DNA of 64,000 nucleotides from Actinoallomurus oryzae (GCF_039541955.1 NZ_BAABHF010000010.1:124001-188000); one strand, 5' to 3'. Numbered from the stretch's first letter, positions 42,714-53,450 are shown. Notes: a model not told the origin generated them from the letters alone. Program-made: numbers and translations.

Positions 42714-44456
<1,743 letters not shown>

Positions 44457-44576
44457 AACGCCAGTAAGGCTATCCGCCCGCACCGGGCGCCAGGCAACGC
44501 CGAGGTGGTCCTGTGGATGAACCGGGTGCCCCACGCACGTCGCGGCACTGCTGTCGCACCTGGCGCGGGCGGAGTC

Positions 44577-44633
44577 TCCGGCCACGGCGGCTCCGCAGGC
44601 TTTCCGCGAAGGTACGGAGCCGCCGTGGCCGGA
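44577..44633. terminator. 19-bp perfect hairpin before the ABC-F gene
   Basis: TCCGGCCACGGCGGCTCCG (44577-44595) pairs perfectly with CGGAGCCGCCGTGGCCGGA (44615-44633), loop 19 bases. It lies just past the end of the mycosin-type operon and likely ends it. No T-tract. Confidence 0.75.
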
Positions 44634-44637
44634 CACG

Positions 44638-44823
44638 CTATCCGCCGATGGTCACCGAACTCCTCTCACCGTCACTCCGTGGTGCACCGATGGTGTTCGC
44701 GGCCTGGATGAGTGCGTTCACGAAGTCGAAGTCGGTCTGTGGGACGGACGAATACCCGATTTCGATCTCCTTGTAGCCCCTCGCGCCCATGGTCCATCGG
44801 TTCGGCCACTGGTTGCCGACCAC
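44638..44823 (-). CDS. Small hypothetical protein at the end of the WXG100/mycosin operon
   Basis: 61 aa from a GTG with AGGAC about 8 bases upstream, 10 bases after the previous stop. It contains KEIEIGYSSVPQTDFDFVNA and ends SSVTIGG. No recognised domain; it could be a truncated remnant. The following hairpin suggests it is the last gene of the operon. Confidence 0.4.
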   Translation of the reverse strand: MVGNQWPNRWTMGARGYKEIEIGYSSVPQTDFDFVNALIQAANTIGAPRSDGERSSVTIGG

Positions 44824-44833
44824 CGGACGCGTC

Positions 44834-45106
44834 CTACCGTGCGCCGGTGCTCTGGCGTACCTTGCTCAGTAGATAGAAAAAGATGATCGCGGCGACGACG
44901 CCGGGTATCCATACGTAGAGGCTGATCTCGTTGAGAGCGGCTGCGACGAAAAGGCCGCATGCGGTGGCGAGCCACAACAGCCCAAGGGCCAGCCGCCAAG
45001 GTGTGGAGACGGCCCCCTTGATGGAACTCCAGCGCCCGATGTCGAACAAGACAACGATCGCGAAGAAAAAAATTGGAATACCCAGCACTACGTAGGCGAT
45101 GACCAC
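44834..45106 (-). CDS. Small membrane protein with three helices
   Basis: 90 aa from the GTG at 45106, which has GGAGG 5 bases upstream; an ATG at 45118 would place GGAGG inside the gene. Helices are near residues 1-22 (VIAYVVLGIPIFFFAIVVLF), 38-58 and 62-80. No known family recognised. Its position suggests a part in the adjacent secretion-type operon, possibly protecting against or anchoring a secreted product; that is a guess. Confidence 0.55.
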   Translation of the reverse strand: MVIAYVVLGIPIFFFAIVVLFDIGRWSSIKGAVSTPWRLALGLLWLATACGLFVAAALNEISLYVWIPGVVAAIIFFYLLSKVRQSTGAR

Positions 45107-45156
45107 GGCATCCTCCATCGGTGGACGAATCGACGCGTCGGGGTAGATCCCGCGGC

Positions 45157-46005
45157 CTAATCGAATATGGATCCGAGCATCGAGCCGGCTCCCTGCCCGA
45201 TCAGTCCGCCGATGCCAGCGCCGGCGATCGTTCCGCCTCCGGGCTCGACGAACGTACCCACGACGGCTCCGGCGGTGCCACCGATGATCGTAGTGGCCGT
45301 CATGACCGCGTCCTTGAGCAAGGCCTTCTCGTGCGCACCCGGCCGGCTCGTCGAGTCGAGCAGGTGGTTGGCGTCCTGGAACCCCTGGCGCAGCTGCCTC
45401 AAGTTGGAGTCCAGCGCGGCGAGCTCGTTCTTCGACAGCAGGTTTCGGTGGTTCGTCTTGTAGTTCATCAACCCGTTGGACAAGGTGGAGTATTCGGCAG
45501 CCAGCTTCTTCGCCGCCACCTTCCGCGCCGCCTTGGCCGCGATCAGCGCCTGTTCCCGGGATTGGTTGAACTGCTGCAGGAACCTTTGCACGCGTGGATC
45601 AGAGGTGCCCTTGGGAAGGGTCATCTTCCCGGCGCCGTCCAAGGTGACATATCCCGCACGGACGCCCTGTTCGGCCTGGCTCTCAAGCCAAGACTCGATC
45701 TTGGCGAGGGTAACCGCGAGCCCGTCGACCGCGTCGCCCACCGCGACCGTCCGCCCGTTCATCCACCTCACATCGACGATGTCTTGCCCGAAGTCCATCT
45801 TGAAGTTGTCCGCCGCCGACCCTTTCCACGCGTTGTCACCGCTCTCCGACACCAAACGGTCGACAGTACCCTGCAGCGTGTTCGCGGGTTCCGCGGCTTG
45901 GTCGGCGAACCCGTAAAGCGTCCCGGCAAGCCTGGACAGGCCACGAATGTCGCCGCCGACCCAGTTGTACGAGAATGGAGCCAGGGAGGATGGAGCTTTC
46001 GCCAC
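45157..46005 (-). CDS. WXG100/LXG-like protein with glycine-zipper C-terminus
   Basis: 282 aa with a GTG start. The N-terminal 100 residues are helical, with a NAWKGSAADNFKMDFG stretch that matches the WXG turn (Trp-Lys-Gly) of ESX substrates. A helical middle rich in Lys/Ala follows. The last 50 residues are a Gly/Ala-rich hydrophobic segment (VVGTFVEPGGGTIAGAGIGG LIGQG...), like membrane-inserting glycine zippers. It could be a secreted membrane-active protein. No nuclease or other toxin motif is visible. Confidence 0.65.
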   Translation of the reverse strand: MAKAPSSLAPFSYNWVGGDIRGLSRLAGTLYGFADQAAEPANTLQGTVDRLVSESGDNAWKGSAADNFKMDFGQDIVDVRWMNGRTVAVGDAVDGLAVTLAKIESWLESQAEQGVRAGYVTLDGAGKMTLPKGTSDPRVQRFLQQFNQSREQALIAAKAARKVAAKKLAAEYSTLSNGLMNYKTNHRNLLSKNELAALDSNLRQLRQGFQDANHLLDSTSRPGAHEKALLKDAVMTATTIIGGTAGAVVGTFVEPGGGTIAGAGIGGLIGQGAGSMLGSIFD

Positions 46006-46017
46006 ACCAGGTCCTTC

Positions 46018-46314
46018 CTAGTAGGTCGGCGGAGGAACCTTCGTCAGATAGTCGAACAGGTTACCTTCGGTCTTCCGATAGTTACGGTGCGTGTAGTCGA
46101 GCTTTTCGGCATGAGCGCTCACCGCCTGCGCGAGAACCGTGTGCATCTCGTAGAGCGCTTGAAGCGTCACATTGAGCATCTTGTCGATCGTGTCGTCGCC
46201 CCCGGCCGGGCAGGCGGGCTTGTGCGGCATCAGGTTGGCATACGCCTCCCCTTGCCGGGAGAACTCGGCTGATGCCTTCAGCAGGTCGTCGAAGACGACG
46301 TCGTACCCGCTCAC
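46018..46314 (-). CDS. WXG100-like helical protein (EspC/DUF type)
   Basis: 98 aa from a GTG overlapping the preceding stop (GTGA). Two long helices are predicted (DDLLKASAEFSRQGEAYANL and LNVTLQALYEMHTVLAQAVS) with a Pro/Gly-containing turn between, the general shape of ESX-secreted helical hairpins. The YRKTEGNLFDYL near the end resembles a Yxxx[D/E]-type secretion signal. It probably pairs with another small helical protein of the operon. Confidence 0.6.
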   Translation of the reverse strand: MSGYDVVFDDLLKASAEFSRQGEAYANLMPHKPACPAGGDDTIDKMLNVTLQALYEMHTVLAQAVSAHAEKLDYTHRNYRKTEGNLFDYLTKVPPPTY

Positions 46315-46712
46315 CGGCCGTCCCGCTTCCACGCTTCGATGTCGGCCGCGGTCCAGCGATCCGCATCATCTCCTACGACAGGATTCACGGCGACCGGGAC
46401 GTGTGCCGCGGAAACCTGGATCAGCAGATCCAGCACTGCGATCCTCTTCCACGGCTGGAACTCCCCCAGCTGGGCGATCAGCAGTTCAGGTGCGGTGAAG
46501 ACCGGAAGCCCTGCGTTCCCATCTGAGAGTCGCCGCAGTTCGAACCTCACTGCTTGCGGGCCATTCGTGGTCTCCCCCGGCTGAGTCGGCACGTAGACGT
46601 AGGCGACCCCTTCCGTAAGCTTCCGCCGGGCCTCGAGCTCGTCGGCGAGCGTAGCGTCCGTCACCTCGCTCTCGCTGGAGTCGAATGGTGGGGACGGATT
46701 CGAGAAGGACAT
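46311..46712 (-). CDS. SseB/SAV_915-like protein
   Basis: 133 aa from the ATG at 46712. The pattern YVYVPTQPGETTNGPQAVRF, followed by GLPVFTAPELLIAQLGEFQP, resembles the SseB N-terminal fold seen in SAV_915 family proteins. Those proteins commonly neighbour WXG100 genes in actinobacteria, where they may act as chaperones; that role is inference. It has a GTGA overlap with the next gene. Confidence 0.6.
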   Translation of the reverse strand: MSFSNPSPPFDSSESEVTDATLADELEARRKLTEGVAYVYVPTQPGETTNGPQAVRFELRRLSDGNAGLPVFTAPELLIAQLGEFQPWKRIAVLDLLIQVSAAHVPVAVNPVVGDDADRWTAADIEAWKRDGR

Positions 46713-46731
46713 CTGCCAACTTGCCTTTCGT

Positions 46732-47952
46732 CTAGAGACCGCGGGACGCTTTCCCTGATGTGGAACCGCGGCCACGGCGGCGGGAGATCACGACGCCGAT
46801 GAGCACCACCAAAACGATGGTTCCGACGCCGCCAAGGACGAGCGGCAGCCCCGTGGAACCGCTCTGCCCTTGTTTCTGCGCCGACGACACCGGCGTTGGT
46901 TGCGCGGGAGTGCCATAACGGGTGCTGCGCCACTTGTCCAGCGCGGCGTACACCGGGTTCGGGGCACTCGCCGGTACCGGATGGCGCTCCGGGTTCATCG
47001 CGCTGGTGATCTGGATGGCCCCGTAGCCGGTCTGGTCGTTCCACCCCGGTCCGCCCAGCGGTCGTGCGGTCGCGATGAGGCGCTGCACCACCGTGCGCGC
47101 GGGCATCTGCGGGTTCCTCGACCGGATGAGCGCGACGGCGCCGGATGTCAACGCGGCCGAGGCGCTCGTTCCCTCCCCGTCCGGAAAGAGTTCGCCCTTC
47201 TTCCCAATGCTGGGGATCTTGGCTCCGGGAGCCGACACGGCAACGTACGGCTGCCGTTGCGTTCCCTTCCACGGCCGCAGCTCCGGATCGATCGCCCCGA
47301 CCGCCAGCACACCGGCGCACGATCCCGGTAGCTGCGGCCAGTTCGACGTGTCACCGTTGTTGCCCGCACTCGCCACCACGACCACGTCGTGGTCGGCCGC
47401 GTACGAAATCGCGTCCTGGACGCCTGAGTCGCAGTGACCTTCCATCGCCGCCGACGTGATCCCTTGCGACATGTTGATGACCTTGGCGCCATAGTCGGTG
47501 GCGAAGCGGATCGCCTTGGCGTAGGACTCGAAGGCGCCGTTTCGGTCACCGAGCCGGGAGGTGTCGTGGATCGGCAGGATCTTCGCCTCCGGCGCTATGC
47601 CAACGAAGCCCGTCCTGCCTCCGCCCTGGCCGACGATCAGTGCCGCCATCGCGGTGCCGTGACCGCCATCGTGATCGTCGAGGTCACGGCGTCCGTCGGT
47701 CCTCTCCCCAGTGGTGTCCGTGCCCTTGACGACGGCCCCGGACAGCTCTGGAAGGGCGGCGTTCACTCCCGAGTCGAGAACGGCGACCGTTACGCCGGCG
47801 CCCCTCGTCACCGGCCAGACGTCACTCTCGACACCCCAGACCGAGAACCACCACTCGTCCGAGCGCGGGTGTGGCGTCGTCGCGGCGTCGGCCGGATGGG
47901 CGAACGTCAACAGCGTCATCATCACCGCGAAGGTATGGACGACCCGTCTCAA
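46732..47952 (-). CDS. mycP: Mycosin-like subtilisin protease
   Basis: 406 aa with a TTG start overlapping the upstream stop (TTGA) and GGGGGAGAC before it. A signal peptide ends near ADAA (residue 24). The S8 catalytic residues are Asp in VAVLDSGVN near residue 60, His in HDGGHGTAMAALIVG near residue 99, and Ser in DGEGTSASAALTSG near residue 265. A C-terminal transmembrane helix (VLGGVGTIVLVVLIGVVISR) is followed by an Arg-rich tail. This is the mycosin (MycP) architecture of type VII secretion systems. No EccB/C/D/E genes are in the window. Confidence 0.88.
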   Translation of the reverse strand: MRRVVHTFAVMMTLLTFAHPADAATTPHPRSDEWWFSVWGVESDVWPVTRGAGVTVAVLDSGVNAALPELSGAVVKGTDTTGERTDGRRDLDDHDGGHGTAMAALIVGQGGGRTGFVGIAPEAKILPIHDTSRLGDRNGAFESYAKAIRFATDYGAKVINMSQGITSAAMEGHCDSGVQDAISYAADHDVVVVASAGNNGDTSNWPQLPGSCAGVLAVGAIDPELRPWKGTQRQPYVAVSAPGAKIPSIGKKGELFPDGEGTSASAALTSGAVALIRSRNPQMPARTVVQRLIATARPLGGPGWNDQTGYGAIQITSAMNPERHPVPASAPNPVYAALDKWRSTRYGTPAQPTPVSSAQKQGQSGSTGLPLVLGGVGTIVLVVLIGVVISRRRGRGSTSGKASRGL

Positions 47953-49253
47953 GCGTCGTCTCCCCCGGGCCAGTCACCGGCGGGATCCTCGTCACCGACC
48001 ACGGACAGGCCGCGTTCGGCGTCACGCTGCCGCTCGAGTCTGGCCAGTTGGACTCGGAGCTCGCTGATCTGCGTTGAGACGTCCTTCACTTCGGAGTCGG
48101 CGGATTCGGCACTCGTATCGGCGTCCAGTCCGGCGAGGATCTCGCTGATCACGTCGCTGTCGGCGGAAAGGTCGATCTCCACAGGAGCGTCGACCGGCTC
48201 GGCCTCCTCCTGAGCGACGACCGGGTCGCCTTCGATCAGGCCGGGCGCGAACTCGACGCCGTCCGTCCAGACCTCTTCCTCTTCGGCGAGCCACGACCGC
48301 CGAGTACGCTCTCGTTCCTCTCTCGCAGCGCCGGCGCCCACCACCGAGCCCATGGCAGGAGCCTCGGCGGCCGCCTCGGCCGACTGTGCTTCGGCGACCG
48401 CCTGAGCTCTTACCGCCCCGCTCACCCTCCCGGCACCGCCGACGCCAGCCCCTTCCCCAAGAACACCACCAGGCGATATCAGTCCGAGCCCTGACGTTCC
48501 AACGCCTGATGGCGACGATCCCCTTACTCCGCCAGGCACGCCCAGGAGTGGCCCGCCGTCCAGCCCGTTGTCGCCACCGACCATGGTCGACGGTGTGGAT
48601 CCGGCGAGGTTCGTCCCGAGTCCGGTGCCGTCGCCGCCGACGACATCGGGCTCGGTCGACGAATGGTGATGTCCCGAGTCGCCACCGTCGGTCAGACCCT
48701 CCGGCGTGGCGTCACTGCCACTCGCGTCGTAAGTGCCGCTCGACGGTTCGTCGCTCGCCGGCCTGCGCCTCAGATCGTGCTGACCGGGCGGGAGGGTTGT
48801 GGACAGGTCCTGGGGTAGGGAGCCCCACGCCTGGGCGACGCGTTCGTTGGCTCCGGTCATCCAGCTTTGCGCTTCTGACAGTGACTTGGACGGGGGCTTG
48901 TTGTACTTGTACCAGGCCAGGTGCTCCGAGCCGTGACGCTCGATCGTCACGCCGAACGTCTTCGCGGCCTCGCGGACCGCCCCGGCGGTGGACCACATCT
49001 CTCGCAGCTGTGACTGGGCGGCAGCCGCGTCCTTGCCAGCCCACGCGTCGTGGAGATCCGTTCGCATGTCGAGCAGGACGCCGGCGATCTTCTCGTACGC
49101 CTCGGCGAACTTCTGGTAGCCGCGGCCCGAGGCAGCGACCGCCTCGGGGTCGCTGGACTTCAGCAGGGCGTCGATGCTCTTGGGGTCGGTGTACTGCGAC
49201 GGCGACCCCGTCGGGGCCATGGATCGCATCGGGGAGACATAGGAGTCGACCAT
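47949..49253 (-). CDS. PPE/WXG-like protein with Gly-rich middle and coiled-coil tail
   Basis: 434 aa. The N-terminal 170 residues are helical, with DAWAGKDAAAAQSQLREM in place of a WXG turn. Residues 175-300 are Gly/Ser/Asp-rich (VGGDGTGLGTNLAGSTPSTM). The C-terminal part is acidic and ends in a coiled coil (QISELRVQLARLERQRDAER). The layout is like PPE or other ESX substrates with disordered tails. It overlaps mycP and follows the 49255 gene by one base. Confidence 0.65.
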   Translation of the reverse strand: MVDSYVSPMRSMAPTGSPSQYTDPKSIDALLKSSDPEAVAASGRGYQKFAEAYEKIAGVLLDMRTDLHDAWAGKDAAAAQSQLREMWSTAGAVREAAKTFGVTIERHGSEHLAWYKYNKPPSKSLSEAQSWMTGANERVAQAWGSLPQDLSTTLPPGQHDLRRRPASDEPSSGTYDASGSDATPEGLTDGGDSGHHHSSTEPDVVGGDGTGLGTNLAGSTPSTMVGGDNGLDGGPLLGVPGGVRGSSPSGVGTSGLGLISPGGVLGEGAGVGGAGRVSGAVRAQAVAEAQSAEAAAEAPAMGSVVGAGAAREERERTRRSWLAEEEEVWTDGVEFAPGLIEGDPVVAQEEAEPVDAPVEIDLSADSDVISEILAGLDADTSAESADSEVKDVSTQISELRVQLARLERQRDAERGLSVVGDEDPAGDWPGGDDA

Positions 49254-49254
49254 C

Positions 49255-49728
49255 TCAGTCCCTCGCGTCCGGGTTCAGCGAGTTCGGAGACGCGGTCGGT
49301 GGCGGGGAGGCCGGCGAGCCGTGCTGGAACAGGTCGGTGGTCGGCACGGCGTGCAGGCGCTTGTCGACGGCGGCGATTCGCCGTTCGAGGTCGGCCTCGG
49401 TCGCGTCGTACATGTGGGCCGAGGCATGCAGCTTTTTAATCATGTCGAGCACAGCGTGCAGGAAGCGGCTGTGCTGGTCCACGAGTGTGTCGTGGCCCGA
49501 CTGGACGCTCGGGTAGAACGCCTGGGCGGCGTCCCAGGCGCCGTACGCCGCCTTGCTCGCCGGCTTCAGGTGCTCGTCCACCGTCAGCATGTCCTCCAAG
49601 TGGGAGGTCAGACGCTCGGCGATGGCTCGCACTTGGTGACGATCCATCTTGGCGTGGGCGGACGCGTCAAGTCCGGGCCATTCGCGGTACGGGCCCAGTG
49701 GTACGGGTCCCTGATCGACAGGCGACAT
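49255..49728 (-). CDS. WXG100-like helical protein, first gene of the mycosin operon
   Basis: 157 aa from the ATG at 49728 with AGGGGAAG upstream. A helical hairpin is predicted (HQVRAIAERLTSHLEDMLTV ... FLHAVLDMIKKLHASAHMYD) with GAWDAAQAFYP in the turn and YDATEADLERRI near the end, a Yxxx[D/E] secretion-like motif. It probably forms a heterodimer with the 47949 product, as EsxA/B or PE/PPE pairs do (inferred). Confidence 0.6.
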   Translation of the reverse strand: MSPVDQGPVPLGPYREWPGLDASAHAKMDRHQVRAIAERLTSHLEDMLTVDEHLKPASKAAYGAWDAAQAFYPSVQSGHDTLVDQHSRFLHAVLDMIKKLHASAHMYDATEADLERRIAAVDKRLHAVPTTDLFQHGSPASPPPTASPNSLNPDARD

Positions 49729-49776
49729 CGCACTTCCCCTCAAACGCGCACAACGCGCCAAGGCCGCACACCCCCG

Positions 49777-49799
49777 TGTAAAGCCCCCAAGACTTTACA
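49777..49799. promoter_or_regulatory. Inverted repeat upstream of the mycosin operon
   Basis: TGTAAAG (49777-49783) and CTTTACA (49793-49799), separated by CCCCCAAGA, lie about 50 bases before the first gene. A similar but imperfect sequence lies at 34017-34037 upstream of the TetR gene. It may be a regulator site. Confidence 0.45.
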
Positions 49800-49899
49800 A
49801 AGCTCGACACACAGAGTCCAGGTGCCGCTTGACCAACTTTACCGTTCCGTGACGCTCAGTACCGAAAGACAGCAAAGAGCCACTTATCGGTCGTCCGAA

Positions 49900-50790
49900 T
49901 TAGATCAAAACAGCACCTGACACAGGGCCCCGAGCCTGGCGGACGGCGGAGAAGCGGCCCGTGCCCGACAGGGTCTTCCCCAAGGCCGCGGCGTGCGCGG
50001 ACGACGAGGCCAGGAAGGCGCACGTCGGGCCCGAGCCCGACACCAGGGAGCCCACCGCACCGCTCTCCACGCCCGCGGCCAGCGCGGCGGCGAGCGACGG
50101 GCGCAGGCTCAGGGCCGCGGGCTGCAGGTCGTTGGTGAGCGCTCGCCCGAGCGCCAGAGGATCGCCCGTCTTCAACGCGGCCATCAGATCGTCCGACACC
50201 ACCGGCCACGCGGCCGGCGCATCGGTCCGCAGGCGGTCGCATTCGGCGTACACCGCCGGCGTCGACAGGCCGCCGTCCGCGTACCCGAACACCCAGTGGA
50301 ACTCCCCCACCGCCTCGACCGGGGTCAGCCGCTCGCCCCGGCCCAGCCCCACGGCCGTACCGCCGAGCAGGGCGAACGGCACATCGCTGCCGATCCGCGC
50401 GCCCAGCTCCAGGAGGGTCTCCCGGCTCATGCCCGTCCCCCACAGGGCGTCACACGCCACCAGGGCCGCCGCCGCGTCGGCGCTGCCGCCGGCCATTCCG
50501 CCGGCGACCGGGATGTCCTTGCGGATGTGCAGGGCGACCCGGGGTTCGACGCCGGCGTGCGAGGCGAGGAGCCGTGCGGCCCGTACGGCCAGGTTGTCCG
50601 GGCCGACGGGAACGCCCGCCGGACCCTCCACAGTGATCGTCAACGTGGCGGCCGGGGTGGCGGTGACCTCGTCGAACAGCGAGACGGCGTGGAAGACGTT
50701 GACGAGGTCGTGGTAGCCGTCGTCACGGACCGGGCCGACGCCGAGCTGAAGGTTGACCTTGGCGGGTACGCGAACAGTGGTCACGGTCAC
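49900..50790 (-). CDS. ispE: 4-diphosphocytidyl-2-C-methyl-D-erythritol kinase
   Basis: 296 aa, GHMP family, MEP isoprenoid pathway. It begins VRVPAKVNLQLGVGPVRDDG, with the ATP motif IPVAGGMAGGSADAAAALVA near residue 95 and C-terminal VSGSGPTCAFL. The GTG start overlaps the rsmA stop (GTGA), giving the conserved rsmA-ispE pair. Undecaprenyl phosphate for the polysaccharide derives from this pathway. Confidence 0.95.
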   Translation of the reverse strand: MTVTTVRVPAKVNLQLGVGPVRDDGYHDLVNVFHAVSLFDEVTATPAATLTITVEGPAGVPVGPDNLAVRAARLLASHAGVEPRVALHIRKDIPVAGGMAGGSADAAAALVACDALWGTGMSRETLLELGARIGSDVPFALLGGTAVGLGRGERLTPVEAVGEFHWVFGYADGGLSTPAVYAECDRLRTDAPAAWPVVSDDLMAALKTGDPLALGRALTNDLQPAALSLRPSLAAALAAGVESGAVGSLVSGSGPTCAFLASSSAHAAALGKTLSGTGRFSAVRQARGPVSGAVLI

Positions 50791-51644
50791 GGAATGCTAG
50801 GGGATGCTCGTCGCCGTCCGGCGATCCGGGTGAAGGCCGCGACGTCGAGCGACTCTCCGCGCGCGCCCGGGTCGACGTCGGCGGCGCGCAGGATTCGCTC
50901 CGCCGCGGCGGCCGAGCCCGCCCACCCGGCCAGGGCCGCCCGCAGGGTCTTGCGGCGCTGCGCGAAGGCCGCGTCCACCACCGCGAACACCTCCGTACGG
51001 GGGACCCCCTCCGGCGGCTCGCGCCGGGTGAAGGCGACCAGGCCCGAGTCAACGTTCGGCACCGGCCAGAACACGGCCCGCCCGACGTTGCCCGCCCGGC
51101 GCGTCTCGGCGTACCAGGCCATCTTCACCGACGGCACCCCGTACACCTTGCCGCCCGGGCCGGCCGTGAGCCGGTCGGCGACCTCGGCCTGGACCATGAC
51201 CAGCCCGTGCCGCAGCGTCGGGAACGCCCCGAGCAGGTGCAGGACGACGGGCACGGCCACGTTGTACGGCAGGTTCGCCACGAGAGCGGTCGGGGGTTCG
51301 GGCAGCTCGGTCACGCGCAACGCGTCGCCGGTGACCACCGACAGGCGGTCGGCGAGCGACGGCGCGAACTCGGCCACGGTCCGCGGCAGCCGCCCCGCGA
51401 GCACCTCGTCCACCTCGACCGCAATGACGCGGCGGGCCTCGGGCAGCAGGGCCAGGGTCAGCGAGCCGAGGCCGGGCCCCACCTCCAGGACCACGTCTTC
51501 GGCGCCGACCTCGGCGTCGCGGACGATGCGCCGCACCGTGTTCGCGTCGATGACGAAGTTCTGGCCGAGCGTCTTGGTCGGGCGGATGCCCAGGTCGGCG
51601 GCGAGCGCGCGGACGTCCGCCGGCCCGAGTAGTCGTTCACCCAC
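50787..51644 (-). CDS. rsmA: 16S rRNA dimethyladenosine transferase
   Basis: 285 aa from the GTG at 51644 (MGERLLGPADVRALAADLGI). Family motifs: TKTLGQNFVIDANTVRRIV, SAM motif VVLEVGPGLGSLTLALLPEA and NLPYNVAVPVVLHLL. It dimethylates two adenines near the 3' end of 16S rRNA (KsgA). It is divergent from the sigma factor gene at 51712, with 67 bases between. Confidence 0.95.
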   Translation of the reverse strand: MGERLLGPADVRALAADLGIRPTKTLGQNFVIDANTVRRIVRDAEVGAEDVVLEVGPGLGSLTLALLPEARRVIAVEVDEVLAGRLPRTVAEFAPSLADRLSVVTGDALRVTELPEPPTALVANLPYNVAVPVVLHLLGAFPTLRHGLVMVQAEVADRLTAGPGGKVYGVPSVKMAWYAETRRAGNVGRAVFWPVPNVDSGLVAFTRREPPEGVPRTEVFAVVDAAFAQRRKTLRAALAGWAGSAAAAERILRAADVDPGARGESLDVAAFTRIAGRRRASPSIP

Positions 51645-51711
51645 ACCCCCAGTGTCCCGTACGTGCAACAGTTCCGGCGCCGGGCCCGTCCCCGTACCTG
51701 AGGAGGGTGCC

Positions 51712-52215
51712 TTGAATGGAGCACTGAGCTTCGAAGAGTTCGTCGGATCCCGCGCCGACGCGTTGATGCGCTACGCCTACGTGCTGACCGGCGACCCGCA
51801 CGACGCCGCCGACCTGCTGCAGGAGGCGCTGGTACGCGTACGCGCCGCCTGGCCCGGCGTCGTCAACAAGCGCGAGCCGGAGGGATATGTACGCACGACC
51901 ATGGCCCGGCTGCACATCAGCATCTGGCGGAAACGCCGCCGCGAACGCCTGATGCCCGAGCCGCCCGAGCGGGCCTACGACGACACGGCGCTGGCGCGGG
52001 CCGACGGCGACGGCGGCCTGTGGCGGGCGCTCTCCGGCCTGCCGCCGAAGCAACGGGCCGTGCTGGTCCTTCGCTACTACGAGTCGCTCAGCGACAACGA
52101 GATCGCCGAGGTGCTCGGCATCTCCCGCGGCACCGTACGCAGCCAGGCGTCGCGTGCCCTGGACAAGCTACGGACGACCTGGCGTCCGTCCGTGACGAAC
52201 GGGAGTCTGCGATGA
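51712..52215 (+). CDS. ECF sigma factor (SigE family)
   Basis: 167 aa from a TTG with GAGGAGG 5 bases upstream. Sigma region 2 (FVGSRADALMRYAYVLTGDP, HDAADLLQEALVRVRAAWPG) and region 4 (RYYESLSDNEIAEVLGISRG, TVRSQASRALDKLRTTWRP) are both present. It overlaps the next gene by ATGA, so the membrane protein that follows is probably its partner or target. This subfamily usually lacks a classic anti-sigma factor; regulation is not evident. Confidence 0.88.
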   Translation: MNGALSFEEFVGSRADALMRYAYVLTGDPHDAADLLQEALVRVRAAWPGVVNKREPEGYVRTTMARLHISIWRKRRRERLMPEPPERAYDDTALARADGDGGLWRALSGLPPKQRAVLVLRYYESLSDNEIAEVLGISRGTVRSQASRALDKLRTTWRPSVTNGSLR

Positions 52216-53408
52216 CCGAGGAACTGGAGCAGGCCCTGCGGCGCACGTTCGCCGAGGCCGCCGACCGCGCCCCGAAGGCCCCGCCGGGCATCGGCCTGGA
52301 GGCACGTCCCGCGCGGCGAACCCGCGCCTATCCGCGCGTGGCGATGGCCGCCGCCGCCGTGGCCATCGCCATCGGGGGCGCCACGGTCGGCGGCCGTGCG
52401 CTGCTGACCGGCACGCACGCGCCCGGCACCGCCAAGGCGGGGGCCTCACCCGCGCTGCACCGCCTGAAGAAGACCGCCGTGCCGCCGATGGAGAAGGTCT
52501 GGCCCCAGGCGATCCACCGGCTGTCCAAGAAGCTGCCGAACGGGCACGCGTACCATCCGCTGACCTTCCTCGACGATCACACGCTGCTCGTCAGCACCGA
52601 GTCCTCCTTCGAGAAGGCCGACGCCCTCTACGCCTACGACCTGCACAAGCACACGGCGAGGCAGATCACGACGGTCGTCACGCCGCCGAAGACGCAGATG
52701 TTCGCGTCCTACTTCACGACCGGCGACGGGTACGTCGCCTGGGCGATCGCCGGCCACTACGGCGGCGAGGTGTGGGCCGCGCCGCTCACGGGCGGTAAGG
52801 CGCACCGGGTCGCCCGGACGGGCACGTCCACACCGGACCACCTCGCCATCGACGGCGGGAACGTCTACTGGTCACTCGTCCGCAGCCCCGGCGTCTACCG
52901 CGCCCCCATCGCGGGCGGCGACGCCCGGCTGGTCGGGGGTACCGGCTCGGAGTACATCCTCCAGTGGCCGTGGGTCGGCTCGCCCCGCGACTCGCTCGGC
53001 ACCGCCGCCGGCGTCCGGTTCGCGACCGCCAAGAACGTCAAGACCGGCGAGACCCGGTCGGCACGTCTCACCGACCGTGCCGCATGGCACTGCGGACCGA
53101 CCTGGTGCGTGGGACAGAAGAACTTCGTCACCGAAGCCCAGCGCCGCGACGGCAGCGGACGCCACGCGATCCCGGACGTCGAGTCGATGTCCGCGGTGCC
53201 GCCCTCCCTGGACAGGTTCGTGATCACCAGTCCTGCCGGGGGGACCATCGCCGTGTACGACCTGGAGACGGGCCGCATCGGTGATCTCGGCGTCACCTCC
53301 GAGAAGAAACTCCCCAGCACATGGGTGCGTCCGCAGGAGCCGGGCAACCCGCTCTACTACACGGTGACGGACGGCGGATACGTGCTCGTCGACCTCGCCG
53401 CCATCTGA
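52212..53408 (+). CDS. Membrane-anchored beta-propeller-like protein paired with a sigma factor
   Basis: 398 aa. A short cytoplasmic N-terminus (about 45 residues) is followed by one transmembrane helix (VAMAAAAVAIAIGGATVGG), then an extracytoplasmic domain with repeated WD/TolB-like strands (HPLTFLDDHTLLVSTESSFE, LYAYDLHKHTARQITTV, GNVYWSLVRSPGVYRAP). Two Cys residues, in WHCGPTWCVG, could form a disulfide. The layout fits an anti-sigma or sensor partner of the upstream sigma factor, but there is no zinc anti-sigma motif. Confidence 0.7.
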   Translation: MTEELEQALRRTFAEAADRAPKAPPGIGLEARPARRTRAYPRVAMAAAAVAIAIGGATVGGRALLTGTHAPGTAKAGASPALHRLKKTAVPPMEKVWPQAIHRLSKKLPNGHAYHPLTFLDDHTLLVSTESSFEKADALYAYDLHKHTARQITTVVTPPKTQMFASYFTTGDGYVAWAIAGHYGGEVWAAPLTGGKAHRVARTGTSTPDHLAIDGGNVYWSLVRSPGVYRAPIAGGDARLVGGTGSEYILQWPWVGSPRDSLGTAAGVRFATAKNVKTGETRSARLTDRAAWHCGPTWCVGQKNFVTEAQRRDGSGRHAIPDVESMSAVPPSLDRFVITSPAGGTIAVYDLETGRIGDLGVTSEKKLPSTWVRPQEPGNPLYYTVTDGGYVLVDLAAI

Positions 53409-53450
53409 TCGCTCGACCGCCGGAGTAGCTAGGAGCAGGTAGACGCCGGG

